From positions 1 through 49,159 of the forward strand of contig CAYSIX010000001.1 of NCBI GenBank assembly GCA_964431205.1: a DNA stretch of 49,159 bases, given 5' to 3'. Position numbers and translations under genes: made by a program. Shown one piece after another: positions 1 through 8,847 of the stretch. Numbering within the stretch: position 1 is the first letter of the stretch; the number at the start of each line of letters is the position of its first letter. Origin of the DNA: CAYSIX01 sp964431205 (GTDB lineage Bacteria > Planctomycetota > Phycisphaerae > Phycisphaerales > Phycisphaeraceae). Below the pieces are notes generated by a model that did not search any database, was not told where the DNA came from, and saw only the letters and a list, made by a program, of their open reading frames with translations.

Positions 1-767
1 GATCAACGCACGACTGATCGTTATGTTGCATTAAATCTGACGGGGACCACTAGGTGCGACGATTCAGGGACTTTGAGGCGGGGCTCAGCCCGAAAGGGAC
101 CGCGGAACCGAGATACCCCACACGTCGCGGCGCGGCTGCGCCCGCCGCGAGCAGATACGACGTAACATTATGTGTAATATATATTTAAGATTTTTCAGGG
201 CAGCAACGACCACACCTTTGGGCAGGTCACAAGCGAACCGGAACCGCTCGTCGAGCGACCCAGTGGAAAGGGGTGAGAAAAATCTCAAATTGATCGCTGG
301 CGGCGCGACGAATATCGGCGCGCCGCTGACCTGCCCCAATTCTTGGATCGGCCCGCTCGAATCACAGTCGATTTGAAGGGTTCCACCGCTGCCTGGGCGG
401 AAAGGAGGCAAGGGCTGCAGCCCGACTCAGTGCAGGCACAGCCTGGGGCATAGGGTCAGGCACTAACCTTCATAGCGGCGGGTACATAAGGCGGGAACAG
501 GTGACCCCAACAACCGTCTCTCGGCCCGGAAAACCATTGTAAATTCCACTGCCCGGATCTGACCCTTAGCGATTTTCCGACCCTTCATACATACCTTCTC
601 GAATGCGTGTGAAGCAACACGGAAAAATAGCTTACAGCAACACCAGAATGCGTCTACACGAAGTTCCAGTTCAAGGCCCCACTCAACCTGTCGATCGCAG
701 GCGAGAGAGGCGTGGTCATTCGCGCACCGTTGCGATCACGGCCGTCGCCTCTTCGCCGCCCGATCGA
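1..767. other. Intergenic region, no convincing gene
   Basis: No reading frame here has recognisable protein character; the frames present are short and overlap on both strands. The stretch 180-300 is comparatively AT-rich. An 8-bp inverted repeat, AGGGTCAG at 452-459 and CTGACCCT at 559-566, bounds about 115 bp and could be the remains of a small repetitive element, but no target duplication flanks it. The 3' end of the minus-strand propeller gene lies at 768. Confidence 0.55.
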
Positions 768-2888
768 TCAGTCATTCAACGGGATCGACCATACACCGAC
801 ATTCTGCGTGAAGTACAGCTTGCCGTCTAAGCCCGCCGTGAGTGACTCGATGTAGCCCGGAGCGGTCAGCCTTATGCGAGTCGTGGGTGTGCCGGCGGAG
901 GCGTCAAGCTCGACGATCGAGTTGCCGGCGGCGACCCACAGCCGCGTCCCCTTCACGTCGATCGAGTGCACGAATCCCGGATTCGAAGTACCGTTGGGCC
1001 AAGGGATCGTCCGGCCAAACGTCAGCGACTGCGGGTCGAACGGATGAAACCCGTGCTTGGTGACGACCCAAGCCTGATCCGTGCCGGGCAGGTAGGCGAC
1101 CGAGGCACCCTCGGTCTGCTCGCTGATCAATTGGCGAAAGACGACCTTCTCGGCAACGGGGTCGAACACGAAGAAGATCGTCGGCTTGTCACCGGGGGGC
1201 GGACCGTTGAACCGGTTGCTGCTGAGGCCGAAGACGTATTGATCGTTGGCTGCGACCTTTCCGACGGCGTACGGCTCGTCCCCGGCCAGCCATGCCGCTT
1301 CCCAGTACTTCGCCTCTCCGGTCTCGGGACAATACATCGATAGCAGGCCTTCGGTCAGCACCTGCCGCTTGCCCCACCCGACGAACAGGCAGCCGCGCGG
1401 ACCCACGACCATGCCGCCCTGCGGACGCGACGCCTCGCCGAGATCCTTCGCACCGTAGTCCACCACGCGCTTGGGATTCACGTTGTCCCATTGATTCCAC
1501 GGCTGATCCGGGTCCCAACGGCCCAGGTCGCCGAACGCGTAAGCTGGGAAATACCAGTAGCCATCGACGAATCGCGCGTCGGTCACCTCACCGTTGCGAT
1601 CGAACACCTGCGAGGTGTTCTCGAGCAGGTCGCGCGCCGGATCGAAGCGGAACAGAGTCTGACCGAAGCGCGGCCCGCCGATGATCCCCCCGGCCGGATC
1701 GGCCCGGATGAACTCCATCGACACGGGCGGAGGGTCCTCCGCGGCGCGCTTCAGCGTGATCGACGTGGCCATCGGCTCGGCGACGAAGTACTCCTGCCCC
1801 CGCATGCCCACGGCCTTGCCCGTGCTCGTCACTCCCACAAAGTGCCCGCCCTTGAGGCCGAGGTTCCACACCGGCCGGGGCTCGGCGCCGTCACTCTCGA
1901 TCAGGTAATACACCCCATCACTGCCCTCGAGCACGATGCGCCCCGGTCGGGATGATCGCAGGACACCCAGATATTGCACGTTGGCGGGTGCCTTCCATTC
2001 CTCGACCGGTTCGAACCGGCGAACGTCGGGATCAAACCGACCGATCCCGCGTATCGTCCCCTCCCCGCCCGGATCGGGATAGCTGATGCCGACGTAGAGC
2101 TCACCGTCAATCGTGACACGCTCGCCGTACAGATCCTGCTCGACGACGAACCGCTCGCCGGTATCGACATGCACCGCGACGTCGTGCGGATCGATGAGCC
2201 GCGAGTGTCCGACTACCCACCCGTCGCTGGTCACGCCCACATAAGAGACGCGCTCGTTCTCGCCCTCGGACCGCTGGCCGATGTAGCCCAAATCCTCGTA
2301 CTGGCGCGTGTCTGGATTGAACCGGAAGACATGGCCGGTCGGGTAGCTGCCATGGTACACCCACCCGTCGCCGGCGCTGCCCATCCGTCCGGCATAAAGC
2401 GGCTGCGGATCGTTCTCGACGGGGAAGACGCCACCGTCCACGACCCGCTTGGTCCGCAGATCCACCGTCACGAAGTGCAACGGGTTGAGCGACTCGAAGA
2501 CGACGCGTCCGGGACGGTACTCGCGCATATCCCATCCGCCTCCGCCGTTGGGAAAAGGCACCGTCCACCGCTCGCCGGTCTCAGTGTCAATGATCACGGC
2601 GCTGCCGTTGGACCCGTCGCCGGGGGTGCAACTGTTGGCCACCAGCAGGTCGTGCCCGGTGCCGGGATCGGTGTAGAGGTCCACGGCCAGGGGGTTGATC
2701 ATGCGGCACGGGTTGCCTTCGTGCGTGGCGCCGGCGGCGACCAGTTGCTCGGCAAAGCGCTGACGGTGCTCGTTCGTCAGGTCGGCGCTGGTCGGTTGGG
2801 CCCCCGTGAACGCGGCGGAAATGGCCAGGGTCGCGCCGAGGAGGCCGATCCGAGCCCTGTGATGGAATCGATGTGAGATCCGGTGCAT
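768..2888 (-). CDS. Secreted beta-propeller-like protein of unknown function
   Basis: A 706-residue protein with an N-terminal signal peptide: basic residues (HRISHRFHHRAR), a hydrophobic stretch (IGLLGATLAISAAFTGA) and a probable cleavage near PTSA. The start is the ATG at 2888, which has a GGGAG ribosome site 8 nt upstream; the frame is open further upstream, but that part overlaps the promoter. The mature part contains repeated blades built around an FDP or FNP turn (FRFNPDTRQYEDLG, IGRFDPDVRRF, LFRFDPARDLL, FVFDPVAEKVV, FHPFDPQSLTFG), typical of SMP-30/Vgb/Kelch-like beta-propellers. No catalytic residues can be assigned from sequence alone. A periplasmic or extracellular lyase, lactonase or binding role is possible. 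It is transcribed alone from its own promoter. Confidence 0.75.
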   Translation of the reverse strand: MHRISHRFHHRARIGLLGATLAISAAFTGAQPTSADLTNEHRQRFAEQLVAAGATHEGNPCRMINPLAVDLYTDPGTGHDLLVANSCTPGDGSNGSAVIIDTETGERWTVPFPNGGGGWDMREYRPGRVVFESLNPLHFVTVDLRTKRVVDGGVFPVENDPQPLYAGRMGSAGDGWVYHGSYPTGHVFRFNPDTRQYEDLGYIGQRSEGENERVSYVGVTSDGWVVGHSRLIDPHDVAVHVDTGERFVVEQDLYGERVTIDGELYVGISYPDPGGEGTIRGIGRFDPDVRRFEPVEEWKAPANVQYLGVLRSSRPGRIVLEGSDGVYYLIESDGAEPRPVWNLGLKGGHFVGVTSTGKAVGMRGQEYFVAEPMATSITLKRAAEDPPPVSMEFIRADPAGGIIGGPRFGQTLFRFDPARDLLENTSQVFDRNGEVTDARFVDGYWYFPAYAFGDLGRWDPDQPWNQWDNVNPKRVVDYGAKDLGEASRPQGGMVVGPRGCLFVGWGKRQVLTEGLLSMYCPETGEAKYWEAAWLAGDEPYAVGKVAANDQYVFGLSSNRFNGPPPGDKPTIFFVFDPVAEKVVFRQLISEQTEGASVAYLPGTDQAWVVTKHGFHPFDPQSLTFGRTIPWPNGTSNPGFVHSIDVKGTRLWVAAGNSIVELDASAGTPTTRIRLTAPGYIESLTAGLDGKLYFTQNVGVWSIPLND

Positions 2889-2943
2889 GGCGTTGGCTCC
2901 CGTTTGAGGGGTCGTGTGATGCCGATGTCCACTGCAAAGGATC

Positions 2944-2972
2944 AGCATACCGACTTTATATCGCTTCGTCAA
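2944..2972 (-). promoter_or_regulatory. Sigma70-type promoter of the propeller gene
   Basis: On the minus strand, TTGACG (2972-2967), a 17-nt spacer and TATGCT (2949-2944) precede the ATG at 2888 by about 55 nt. Just upstream lies a 6-bp inverted repeat, TCGGAC/GTCCGA (2981-2986 and 2991-2996), which could be an operator or part of the end of the upstream kinase gene. Confidence 0.6.
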
Positions 2973-3031
2973 TTACCACCTCGGACGCGTGTCCGATCTC
3001 GGCCGCCGTGGTCGGTGCGGACGGCTTCCCC

Positions 3032-4087
3032 TTACGCGAAAGCGTCCAAGCCGATCTGGTCCAACCAGGCGAACGGCTTCTCGAACTCGCTGAGAAAAAA
3101 CAGGATGCGCTCGTAGTCGGGTACCTTTGCCTGCCCCTCGATCCGGTAACAGGCCCACAGGCCGAGCATGGCCAGGGGCAACACGCGTTTTTCGGTCGCC
3201 GAAAGTGGTAGGATCGACTCGTAGGCATCAAGAAAGGCGCGCATCGGCTCGACTTTAAGAATCGGGCATTGTGTCAGTGACCAGATGTCGTTGCTGCGCA
3301 GTTCCCGCACGCGATGCGCGCCGAAGAAGAACATGCCCTCGGCGATATCACGAGTGCGCGCATCCCGCCATGCCCAGTCGAAGTCGAGCAGCGCGCGCAC
3401 CCGGCCATCCCGGTCGAACAGCAGATTGAAACAGTTGAAATCGCCGTGAATCACGTGGCCGCCGACCTGATCGTGCAGCACGGGCGGGTATTGCTCAGCG
3501 AGCCACCGGATCCGAGCCCGGGCGCGTTCGATCTGGGCACGATATCGCCGCTCCATCGGCAGCAACAGCAGGTGCTCGATCGCCTCGAGCATGGCGTGCG
3601 GGTCGTCTACGCGAGCGCGCTCCCGGACCGGTGGGTCGAGGTTGGTGAACTGGGGACACAGCGGTTCACAGGGCGCGGCATAGGAGGCGGCGGCACGATG
3701 AAAACAGGCGAGTGTCTCGGCGGCGGTTCGTCGTGCCGGGATCTCAAGCGAACGAGTGTACTGCATTCCTTCGATGAAGTCGTAGATCTCATAGACCTCA
3801 TGCTCAATCACAAGGGCGGTGCGGCCATCAGGCGTCGGCAACGGCGCATAAACGGGAAGTCCTAGGTCTTGAAGGTGGCGGCGCAGCCCGTGGTCGAAGG
3901 CGACGCGTGCGGGCTCGGACGTACGAACGCCGCGACGACGCACGAATTTTGTGCCGCCGTCAGTTTCGACTCGCCACGTTCGGCCGCCGGTGCCGCCGGC
4001 CGGTCGAAACGCACGCAGCCGCAACCCGTGCGCTTCCAGGATCTGGATCAGCAATGTTCGCCAATTGACTTCGGCAGTCTGCCTCAT
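3032..4087 (-). CDS. APH-fold phosphotransferase (small-molecule kinase)
   Basis: A 351-residue cytoplasmic protein of the aminoglycoside phosphotransferase/choline kinase fold. The Brenner motif HGDFNCFNLLF supplies the catalytic Asp and the Mg-binding Asn, and the downstream LLDFDWAW is the DFD-type metal-binding motif. An N-terminal lobe carries a basic strand (KFVRRRG) and a VIEHEVYEIYDFIEG hinge. Length and motifs fit SrkA-, homoserine-kinase- or N-acetylhexosamine-kinase-like enzymes. A sugar substrate would suit the neighbourhood but cannot be decided from sequence. The start is the first ATG of the frame, with only a weak GAGG upstream. It has its own promoter and is separated by 143 nt from the propeller gene downstream. 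Confidence 0.8.
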   Translation of the reverse strand: MRQTAEVNWRTLLIQILEAHGLRLRAFRPAGGTGGRTWRVETDGGTKFVRRRGVRTSEPARVAFDHGLRRHLQDLGLPVYAPLPTPDGRTALVIEHEVYEIYDFIEGMQYTRSLEIPARRTAAETLACFHRAAASYAAPCEPLCPQFTNLDPPVRERARVDDPHAMLEAIEHLLLLPMERRYRAQIERARARIRWLAEQYPPVLHDQVGGHVIHGDFNCFNLLFDRDGRVRALLDFDWAWRDARTRDIAEGMFFFGAHRVRELRSNDIWSLTQCPILKVEPMRAFLDAYESILPLSATEKRVLPLAMLGLWACYRIEGQAKVPDYERILFFLSEFEKPFAWLDQIGLDAFA

Positions 4088-4144
4088 AGCGGTGGCCCGC
4101 CTCGGGAGGTGGGAATCAAGACCGCCCCAAGACTTTTAATCAAA

Positions 4145-4173
4145 ACGATAATAAGATCTGCTCTCACTTGCAA
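4145..4173 (-). promoter_or_regulatory. Possible promoter of the APH-fold kinase gene
   Basis: On the minus strand, TTGCAA (4173-4168), a 17-nt spacer and TATCGT (4150-4145) lie about 58 nt before the ATG at 4087. An overlapping TATTAT offers a second -10 with a shorter spacer. Confidence 0.4.
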
Positions 4174-4439
4174 CTCACTGGCGACAGCGCGCCGGGGCCA
4201 CGTCGATGTCTGCACATGGCTCGTCCGCCCAAGCGGGCGAGGTCGCGTCGAGTGAACAAGCCGAAGATCGCCGATAGCCGATAGGATAACGGAATGACAG
4301 GCGAGAATCAGCGCGTCGCCTTGAGCCTGACGAGTCCCGCGTGGCAGCGAGGGACCGATCCATCGGCGCGGAAGGACGGCAGGTGACTTGAATGGCGTAC
4401 CAAGAGAAGGGGCACCCTCGCGGCGAGCCATGACACGAG

Positions 4440-4468
4440 TTGACGATGCGAACCGGGCGGCATATATT
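4440..4468 (+). promoter_or_regulatory. Sigma70-type promoter of the ROK regulator operon
   Basis: TTGACG (4440-4445), exactly 17 nt, then TATATT (4463-4468). It leaves a leader of about 105 nt before the ATG at 4583. The best-matching promoter upstream of the regulator. Confidence 0.6.
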
Positions 4469-4488
4469 ATCATGTAGTTATTTTCGGA

Positions 4489-4520
4489 CCCAATCCGATC
4501 GTTAAGCGGCGTGGATTGGG
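4489..4520. promoter_or_regulatory. Inverted repeat in the leader of the ROK regulator
   Basis: CCCAATCC (4489-4496) and GGATTGGG (4513-4520) form a perfect 8-bp inverted repeat with a 16-nt centre, starting about 20 nt downstream of the predicted -10. The position fits an autoregulatory operator or a leader hairpin. Function is inferred from position only. Confidence 0.4.
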
Positions 4521-4582
4521 ACGTTGTGGAGCCCGTTGTCACGCCCCTTCCTCGTGGTCGTGCATAAAAAGGCGAACGTCAC

Positions 4583-5779
4583 ATGAACGTACCCGCGGAC
4601 GCGAACGGATTCGTCTCCCAGCTGGCCCTGCCCGGCGAATCCACGACGTCGTCGGCCTCCACCGCGGGGCGTCGGCGAAAGCCTCTGATCATCAACGCTC
4701 GGCACCGCAGGATCCTGCGTGCGGTGTTCCTCAACGGCCAGTCCTTTCGCCGCGAGCTTCACGACCTGACGGGAATCCGGCTCAATACTGTGGGGACGGA
4801 CGCCGCCGCGCTGGTCGAGGCGGGCATCCTGCGCGAGTGCGAGCCGGTGGCGTCCGAGGGCGGTCGGCCCCGCACGCCGTTGGAGATCGACCCGGACCGC
4901 AGGCGGGTGATCGGCCTGAGGATCGAAGAGAACTATGCCGAGTTGTCGCGCATGGACCTGAATGGGCAGCGCATCGGATCGGTGGACTCGTGTCGATCGG
5001 GAAATCCACAGTTGCTGGTTCGGATCGCCGCCGAGATGCTCACGGCGCATCGGGGGGACGACATCATCGCCATCGGCGTGACGGTGCCGCAGCGCGACGA
5101 GGAGCCATCAGACCGCCGCGAGTCCCCCGCAATCCGTATGGGCGATCGGGACATCAGTCTCAAGCCCATCCTGAAGGCCGCGGCCGACTGCCCGATCGTC
5201 ATCAAAGACTTCATGGAGGCGGTGACCGCCCGGTGGCTGCTGTCGTACCGCAATGAGCCGGACGACCAGGTGACGCTGGTCTATCTGGGTAACGGGCGGG
5301 TGCGCGCCGCGCATCTGGTGGCCGGCCAGCCGCTGCAGGGCGTCACATCCGGCAGCAGCGACCTGGGCGCTCTTCGTGTCTGTGTCCGCGATGAGGGCAC
5401 CGACGAGCCTCGACTCATCCGACTGGACCAGGTTCTTAGCACGAGCATGCTCAAGGGCACAGAACTCGAGGGTGTTCCACTTGAAGACCTTCTGCAATCG
5501 GAGGAGCTGCGCCCGCAAGTGGCGGAGATTCTCGACCACCTCGCGATGGTGCTGGCCAACTCCATCGTGCTGAACAAACCGCATCGACTGGTCCTAGTGA
5601 CCGAGATGCAGATGCACACCAACGCTGAGCGGTACGTGGCCGATCGGGTGTACGGGCTGCTGCCGCGAGCGCTGGCGCCGGTCGTCCGGGTGATCTTTCA
5701 AGAGCAGCACGTCGGGCCGCACGCCGACTCGGCCGCCTGGCTCCAACTGGCCAATCTTTACCTTGAGGGGTGGTCCTAA
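4583..5779 (+). CDS. ROK-family transcriptional regulator
   Basis: A 398-residue protein with an N-terminal winged helix-turn-helix (about residues 37-100; RRELHDLTGIRLNTVGTDAA then GGRPRTPLEI, the wing typical of NagC/XylR-type ROK proteins), followed by a ROK-like sugar-binding domain starting at VIGLRIEENYAEL. The kinase phosphate loop (DxGxT) and the zinc motif CxCGxxGCxE of catalytic ROK proteins are absent, so this should be a regulator that senses rather than phosphorylates a sugar. It is first in a plus-strand operon with a deacetylase-like and a nitrilase-like gene, and probably controls it. The opposed importer operon (14443-7881) is a second plausible target. Confidence 0.8.
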   Translation: MNVPADANGFVSQLALPGESTTSSASTAGRRRKPLIINARHRRILRAVFLNGQSFRRELHDLTGIRLNTVGTDAAALVEAGILRECEPVASEGGRPRTPLEIDPDRRRVIGLRIEENYAELSRMDLNGQRIGSVDSCRSGNPQLLVRIAAEMLTAHRGDDIIAIGVTVPQRDEEPSDRRESPAIRMGDRDISLKPILKAAADCPIVIKDFMEAVTARWLLSYRNEPDDQVTLVYLGNGRVRAAHLVAGQPLQGVTSGSSDLGALRVCVRDEGTDEPRLIRLDQVLSTSMLKGTELEGVPLEDLLQSEELRPQVAEILDHLAMVLANSIVLNKPHRLVLVTEMQMHTNAERYVADRVYGLLPRALAPVVRVIFQEQHVGPHADSAAWLQLANLYLEGWS

Positions 5780-5828
5780 GCGAGCACGCGACGAACCCCC
5801 GCCGCGCCCCGCATCACAGTTCCTCGAG

Positions 5829-6935
5829 ATGAAGGACCCCGCACCACTCGACGCTTTGACTCCCAATCCGGCCAGCATAGCCGAAGTGGACCCGCATGAC
5901 TGCGGCGCACCGGGCCCGCTGAACCGACGCCGCGCCGCGCTGACCCAGACCGAGCACTTTTCCCTCGCCCCTTGGCCTGATGGACACCGCTGGGCCTACT
6001 CAATTACGTTTGACGAGGCGCTGGCTGACCTGCATCGATTCGCCGTACCTCTGCTCGCCGAGCACGAGGTCCCCGGCCACCTCGAGGTGGTCGTCAGCCA
6101 GATCGGCCGGATGCGTGAAATCGGCGACTCGAGCTACAACGGCATGCGGCACATGTCCGCCGAAGAGCTCCGCGAGATGCTGGACGCGGGATGGGGCGTC
6201 GGCAACCACAGCTGGTCTCACCGGATTGTCAACGCACAGACGTGTGAGCTCGAGCTCGGCCACGCCAAGGCCGTGCTGGAGCAAACGATCGGTCAGCGCG
6301 TCACCGTCTACTGTGCGCCCGGATCGAACGCCAACCTGAACGATGCGGCGATCGACGCCTGTCGCGCGTTCGGCTACCTCGGCGCGATGAGCATAACCGA
6401 TGCCCTGAACTGGCCGAACAGCGAGGACCTGCTCTGGATCAATCGAACGTTCCTGCATGATCACGGCTACGGTCCGTTCTTCTCCGCGTTCGACCCCTAC
6501 CGAAACATCCTGTACGCGCAACGGGACAGCGGATGGTTGATTGACTACCTGCATTGTCCTCTGGAACAACCCATTCATCCCCAAAAGGATTGCTCGGCGA
6601 ATCAACTGGAGCGTCGCCTCGCGGCGATCCGCGCGATCGGCGGCGATGAGGTTTGGTGCGCGCGGGTGGAAGACGCCGTTGAGTACCGGTATGTGTTGCG
6701 TCACGCCCACGTCGAGTCGCTCGGGCCGGCGTCCTACCGCCTGTCGCTTCGAAGCCTCCCCACCGAGGTATCGTCTCGGCGGCTCACGCTGCTGACCGAA
6801 TCGCGTGACGCCGTGGTCGAGATCAACGGGCGGCCGACGCGGGTGAGCCGGCGTTCCGGGGGCGTTGCCTGGATCACGTTGGACTTGAGCGAGCCGTTGA
6901 TCGTTCGATTCGCCTCAGAGACGCTGAACCTATGA
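5829..6935 (+). CDS. NodB-like polysaccharide deacetylase family protein
   Basis: A 368-residue protein counted from the ATG at 5829. A TTG at 5763 would extend it by 22 residues into the end of the ROK gene. It has a NodB-type fold: SITFDEA (residues 58-64) sits at the usual TFDD metal/base motif, and HSWSH (127-131) supplies the two metal histidines of the HxxxH motif. The second Asp of the first motif is Glu here, which may alter activity. No signal peptide is seen, so it probably deacylates a small intracellular substrate rather than a wall polymer. Its stop overlaps the next start by 4 nt (ATGA), implying translational coupling with the amidase. Confidence 0.75.
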   Translation: MKDPAPLDALTPNPASIAEVDPHDCGAPGPLNRRRAALTQTEHFSLAPWPDGHRWAYSITFDEALADLHRFAVPLLAEHEVPGHLEVVVSQIGRMREIGDSSYNGMRHMSAEELREMLDAGWGVGNHSWSHRIVNAQTCELELGHAKAVLEQTIGQRVTVYCAPGSNANLNDAAIDACRAFGYLGAMSITDALNWPNSEDLLWINRTFLHDHGYGPFFSAFDPYRNILYAQRDSGWLIDYLHCPLEQPIHPQKDCSANQLERRLAAIRAIGGDEVWCARVEDAVEYRYVLRHAHVESLGPASYRLSLRSLPTEVSSRRLTLLTESRDAVVEINGRPTRVSRRSGGVAWITLDLSEPLIVRFASETLNL

Positions 6936-7828
6936 ACGATCCCCGCCCTGTCACCGTCGCGACCGCTTCGGTCTCCGTCCCCGGTCGGCCGAACGACCCC
7001 GAGGCCTACCGGGAGGCGAGCTTCGACCTGATTCGCCAGGCGGGTGAGCGCGGAGCCGACGTCGTCTGTCTTCCCGAGTTCACCTGTTCACGCCACATGG
7101 AGGGTGACCGCTTCGAGCCGGAGCCCGTCCCCGGCGCGGCATCCACGAAGCTTGGAGAGCTGGCCCGCGCGTATCACATGTGGGTGATCGGGTGCCTGCT
7201 GGAGAAAGCGGACGACGGCCGGTGCTACAACACCGCCCTGCTATTCGGGCGCGATGGCCACCTCGCGGGACGGTATCGCAAGACGCACCTGTGTCACCGG
7301 GACTGCGGTGAGGGAGAACGTGTCGCGGCGGGCGACGAAGTCCCGGTCTTCCGGACCGACTTCGGAACCATCGCCATCACCGTCTGCTTCGACATCCACT
7401 TCCCCGAGCTTTACCGGGCCATGGCCGATCAAGGCGCCGAGATCTTCTTCTGGCCCAGCGCTGCCATCGATTACACCGGTGAGCTGATCGAGCACATGGT
7501 CAACACGCGAGCGGTAGACAACCAGGCCTACGTCGTGACCAGTCACACCGTCGCGACGCCGTATCTGGTAGGCCGACCGTACGGGCGCAGCCGCATTGTT
7601 GATTGCATGGGCCGCACACGTGCCGACACCGGACACTTCCCGGGCCTCGCGATCGCGCGCATCGACCTGGCGCAGACCTACCCGACGTGGTACGCGGGCG
7701 TCGCATATGAGAAGTACCCGACGATGCGCGAGCTGTTTCGCCGGCACCGCCGGCCGGAGCTGTACGGGTGCGCCCCCGCGGCACCGAACGGTCCGCCGCG
7801 AGCTGGTGACGCCCGACCCGCCGGCTGA
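6932..7828 (+). CDS. Carbon-nitrogen hydrolase (nitrilase-superfamily amidase)
   Basis: A 298-residue cytoplasmic enzyme with the full nitrilase triad: Glu49 in CLPEF, Lys117 in RYRKTHL and the nucleophile Cys152 in TVCFDIHFPE. Length is normal for the superfamily. It hydrolyses an amide C-N bond; the substrate is not predictable, but the coupling to a NodB-like deacetylase points to an N-acylated or carbamoylated metabolite. The start overlaps the preceding stop by 4 nt. It is the last gene of the ROK operon and converges with the Gfo/Idh gene that ends at 7881. Confidence 0.85.
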   Translation: MNDPRPVTVATASVSVPGRPNDPEAYREASFDLIRQAGERGADVVCLPEFTCSRHMEGDRFEPEPVPGAASTKLGELARAYHMWVIGCLLEKADDGRCYNTALLFGRDGHLAGRYRKTHLCHRDCGEGERVAAGDEVPVFRTDFGTIAITVCFDIHFPELYRAMADQGAEIFFWPSAAIDYTGELIEHMVNTRAVDNQAYVVTSHTVATPYLVGRPYGRSRIVDCMGRTRADTGHFPGLAIARIDLAQTYPTWYAGVAYEKYPTMRELFRRHRRPELYGCAPAAPNGPPRAGDARPAG

Positions 7829-7880
7829 TCCGCGGGGCGGCGGATGGTCTCGCACCAACGTGCAGGTGGTCGCGACGCGG

Positions 7881-8819
7881 TCACGCCATCGCGGCCAGGC
7901 GCGCTTCTCGATACGCCGACAAGTACGCGCTGCCGTCTTCACGCGACGCACGCTGCGGGTTCGCGAACAGGTCCTGCAGCTCGACGGCCACCCCATCGCG
8001 CTCCCGCGAGGTCAACGCGGCGATGCCTAGAAGCTCCGGTAGCAGCCAGCGGTCCGGCGTCATCGGCGCATGATCCGTCTGCCCGGCCAGGAATGGCAGC
8101 ACCGCGCTCAACGCGCTTCGGTGCAGTTGATCGTTCGACATTACGACAAACGTGTGAAACCGTTTATCCGTCGTGAGCGCATAGTAGAAGGGCAGCTTGG
8201 CGCGCGCCGGGCCGATCACGACTACCGCCGCCGTCTCGTCGGCGAACTCCACCAGAATCCGATCCTGCCCCTTCGTCCCCAGGTGCGTCACGCGGACGGG
8301 GTCCGAGGGAACGATGGCGACCAACCCGCTCAGCGCGTGCACGCCGTAGCCGAAGCGATCGACGCCGCAACCTGCCAGCACCGTGTGAATCCGCTCCCCC
8401 GAGGCGTCCAGCTCAGTTCGGCACACCCGCACCTCATCGGCGAACCGGATCGAGGACCCCCCCGAGACCCGTGCGCCCGACTCGACGAGTTGCCTGAGCG
8501 AGATCAGGTGATCGACCCGCCCCGCGACCGGCTTATCCAGAAACACGGACCGGCCGGCATCGAGGAACGGCCGGGCACGGTCCACGTGCGTGTCCCAGTT
8601 CGCGCCGCAAACCAACGCGCAGTCGACCAGCTCTGCGCATTGATCGAGCCTCTCGGCCACGTGGGGTATGTCGTGCTCAGCCGCGAACGACTCCGCGTAG
8701 CCCTCGGGATACACGTCGCCCGAGTCATAAACGCACACGACCTCGTGGCCCAGGTCCCGCAGGATCGGAACCCACCGACCGGGGTGTGATGTGTCCAGGT
8801 CTACAAATCCAACACGCAT
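7881..8819 (-). CDS. Gfo/Idh/MocA-family oxidoreductase
   Basis: A 312-residue protein with an N-terminal Rossmann strand (MRVGFVDLDTSHPGR, a variant nucleotide loop) and the family motif as DKPVAG (residues 95-100, normally EKP). These enzymes oxidise or reduce sugars, inositols or their derivatives with NAD(P). The C-terminal part is compact. The ATG at 8819 has a strong AAGGAAGGG 7 nt upstream. It lies 28 nt downstream of a DegT aminotransferase in the same minus-strand operon, a pairing common in amino-sugar and aminocyclitol metabolism, where the oxidoreductase makes the keto group that the aminotransferase uses, or the reverse. Confidence 0.75.
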   Translation of the reverse strand: MRVGFVDLDTSHPGRWVPILRDLGHEVVCVYDSGDVYPEGYAESFAAEHDIPHVAERLDQCAELVDCALVCGANWDTHVDRARPFLDAGRSVFLDKPVAGRVDHLISLRQLVESGARVSGGSSIRFADEVRVCRTELDASGERIHTVLAGCGVDRFGYGVHALSGLVAIVPSDPVRVTHLGTKGQDRILVEFADETAAVVVIGPARAKLPFYYALTTDKRFHTFVVMSNDQLHRSALSAVLPFLAGQTDHAPMTPDRWLLPELLGIAALTSRERDGVAVELQDLFANPQRASREDGSAYLSAYREARLAAMA

Positions 8820-8847
8820 GCAACGACCCTTCCTTGATGTGGGTCTA

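Noticed and set aside
4220..4241. Hairpin CTCGTCCGC/GCGGGCGAG upstream of the ROK regulator as a terminator
   Set aside because: It contains a G-T pair, lacks a T-tract and has no gene ending before it on either strand.
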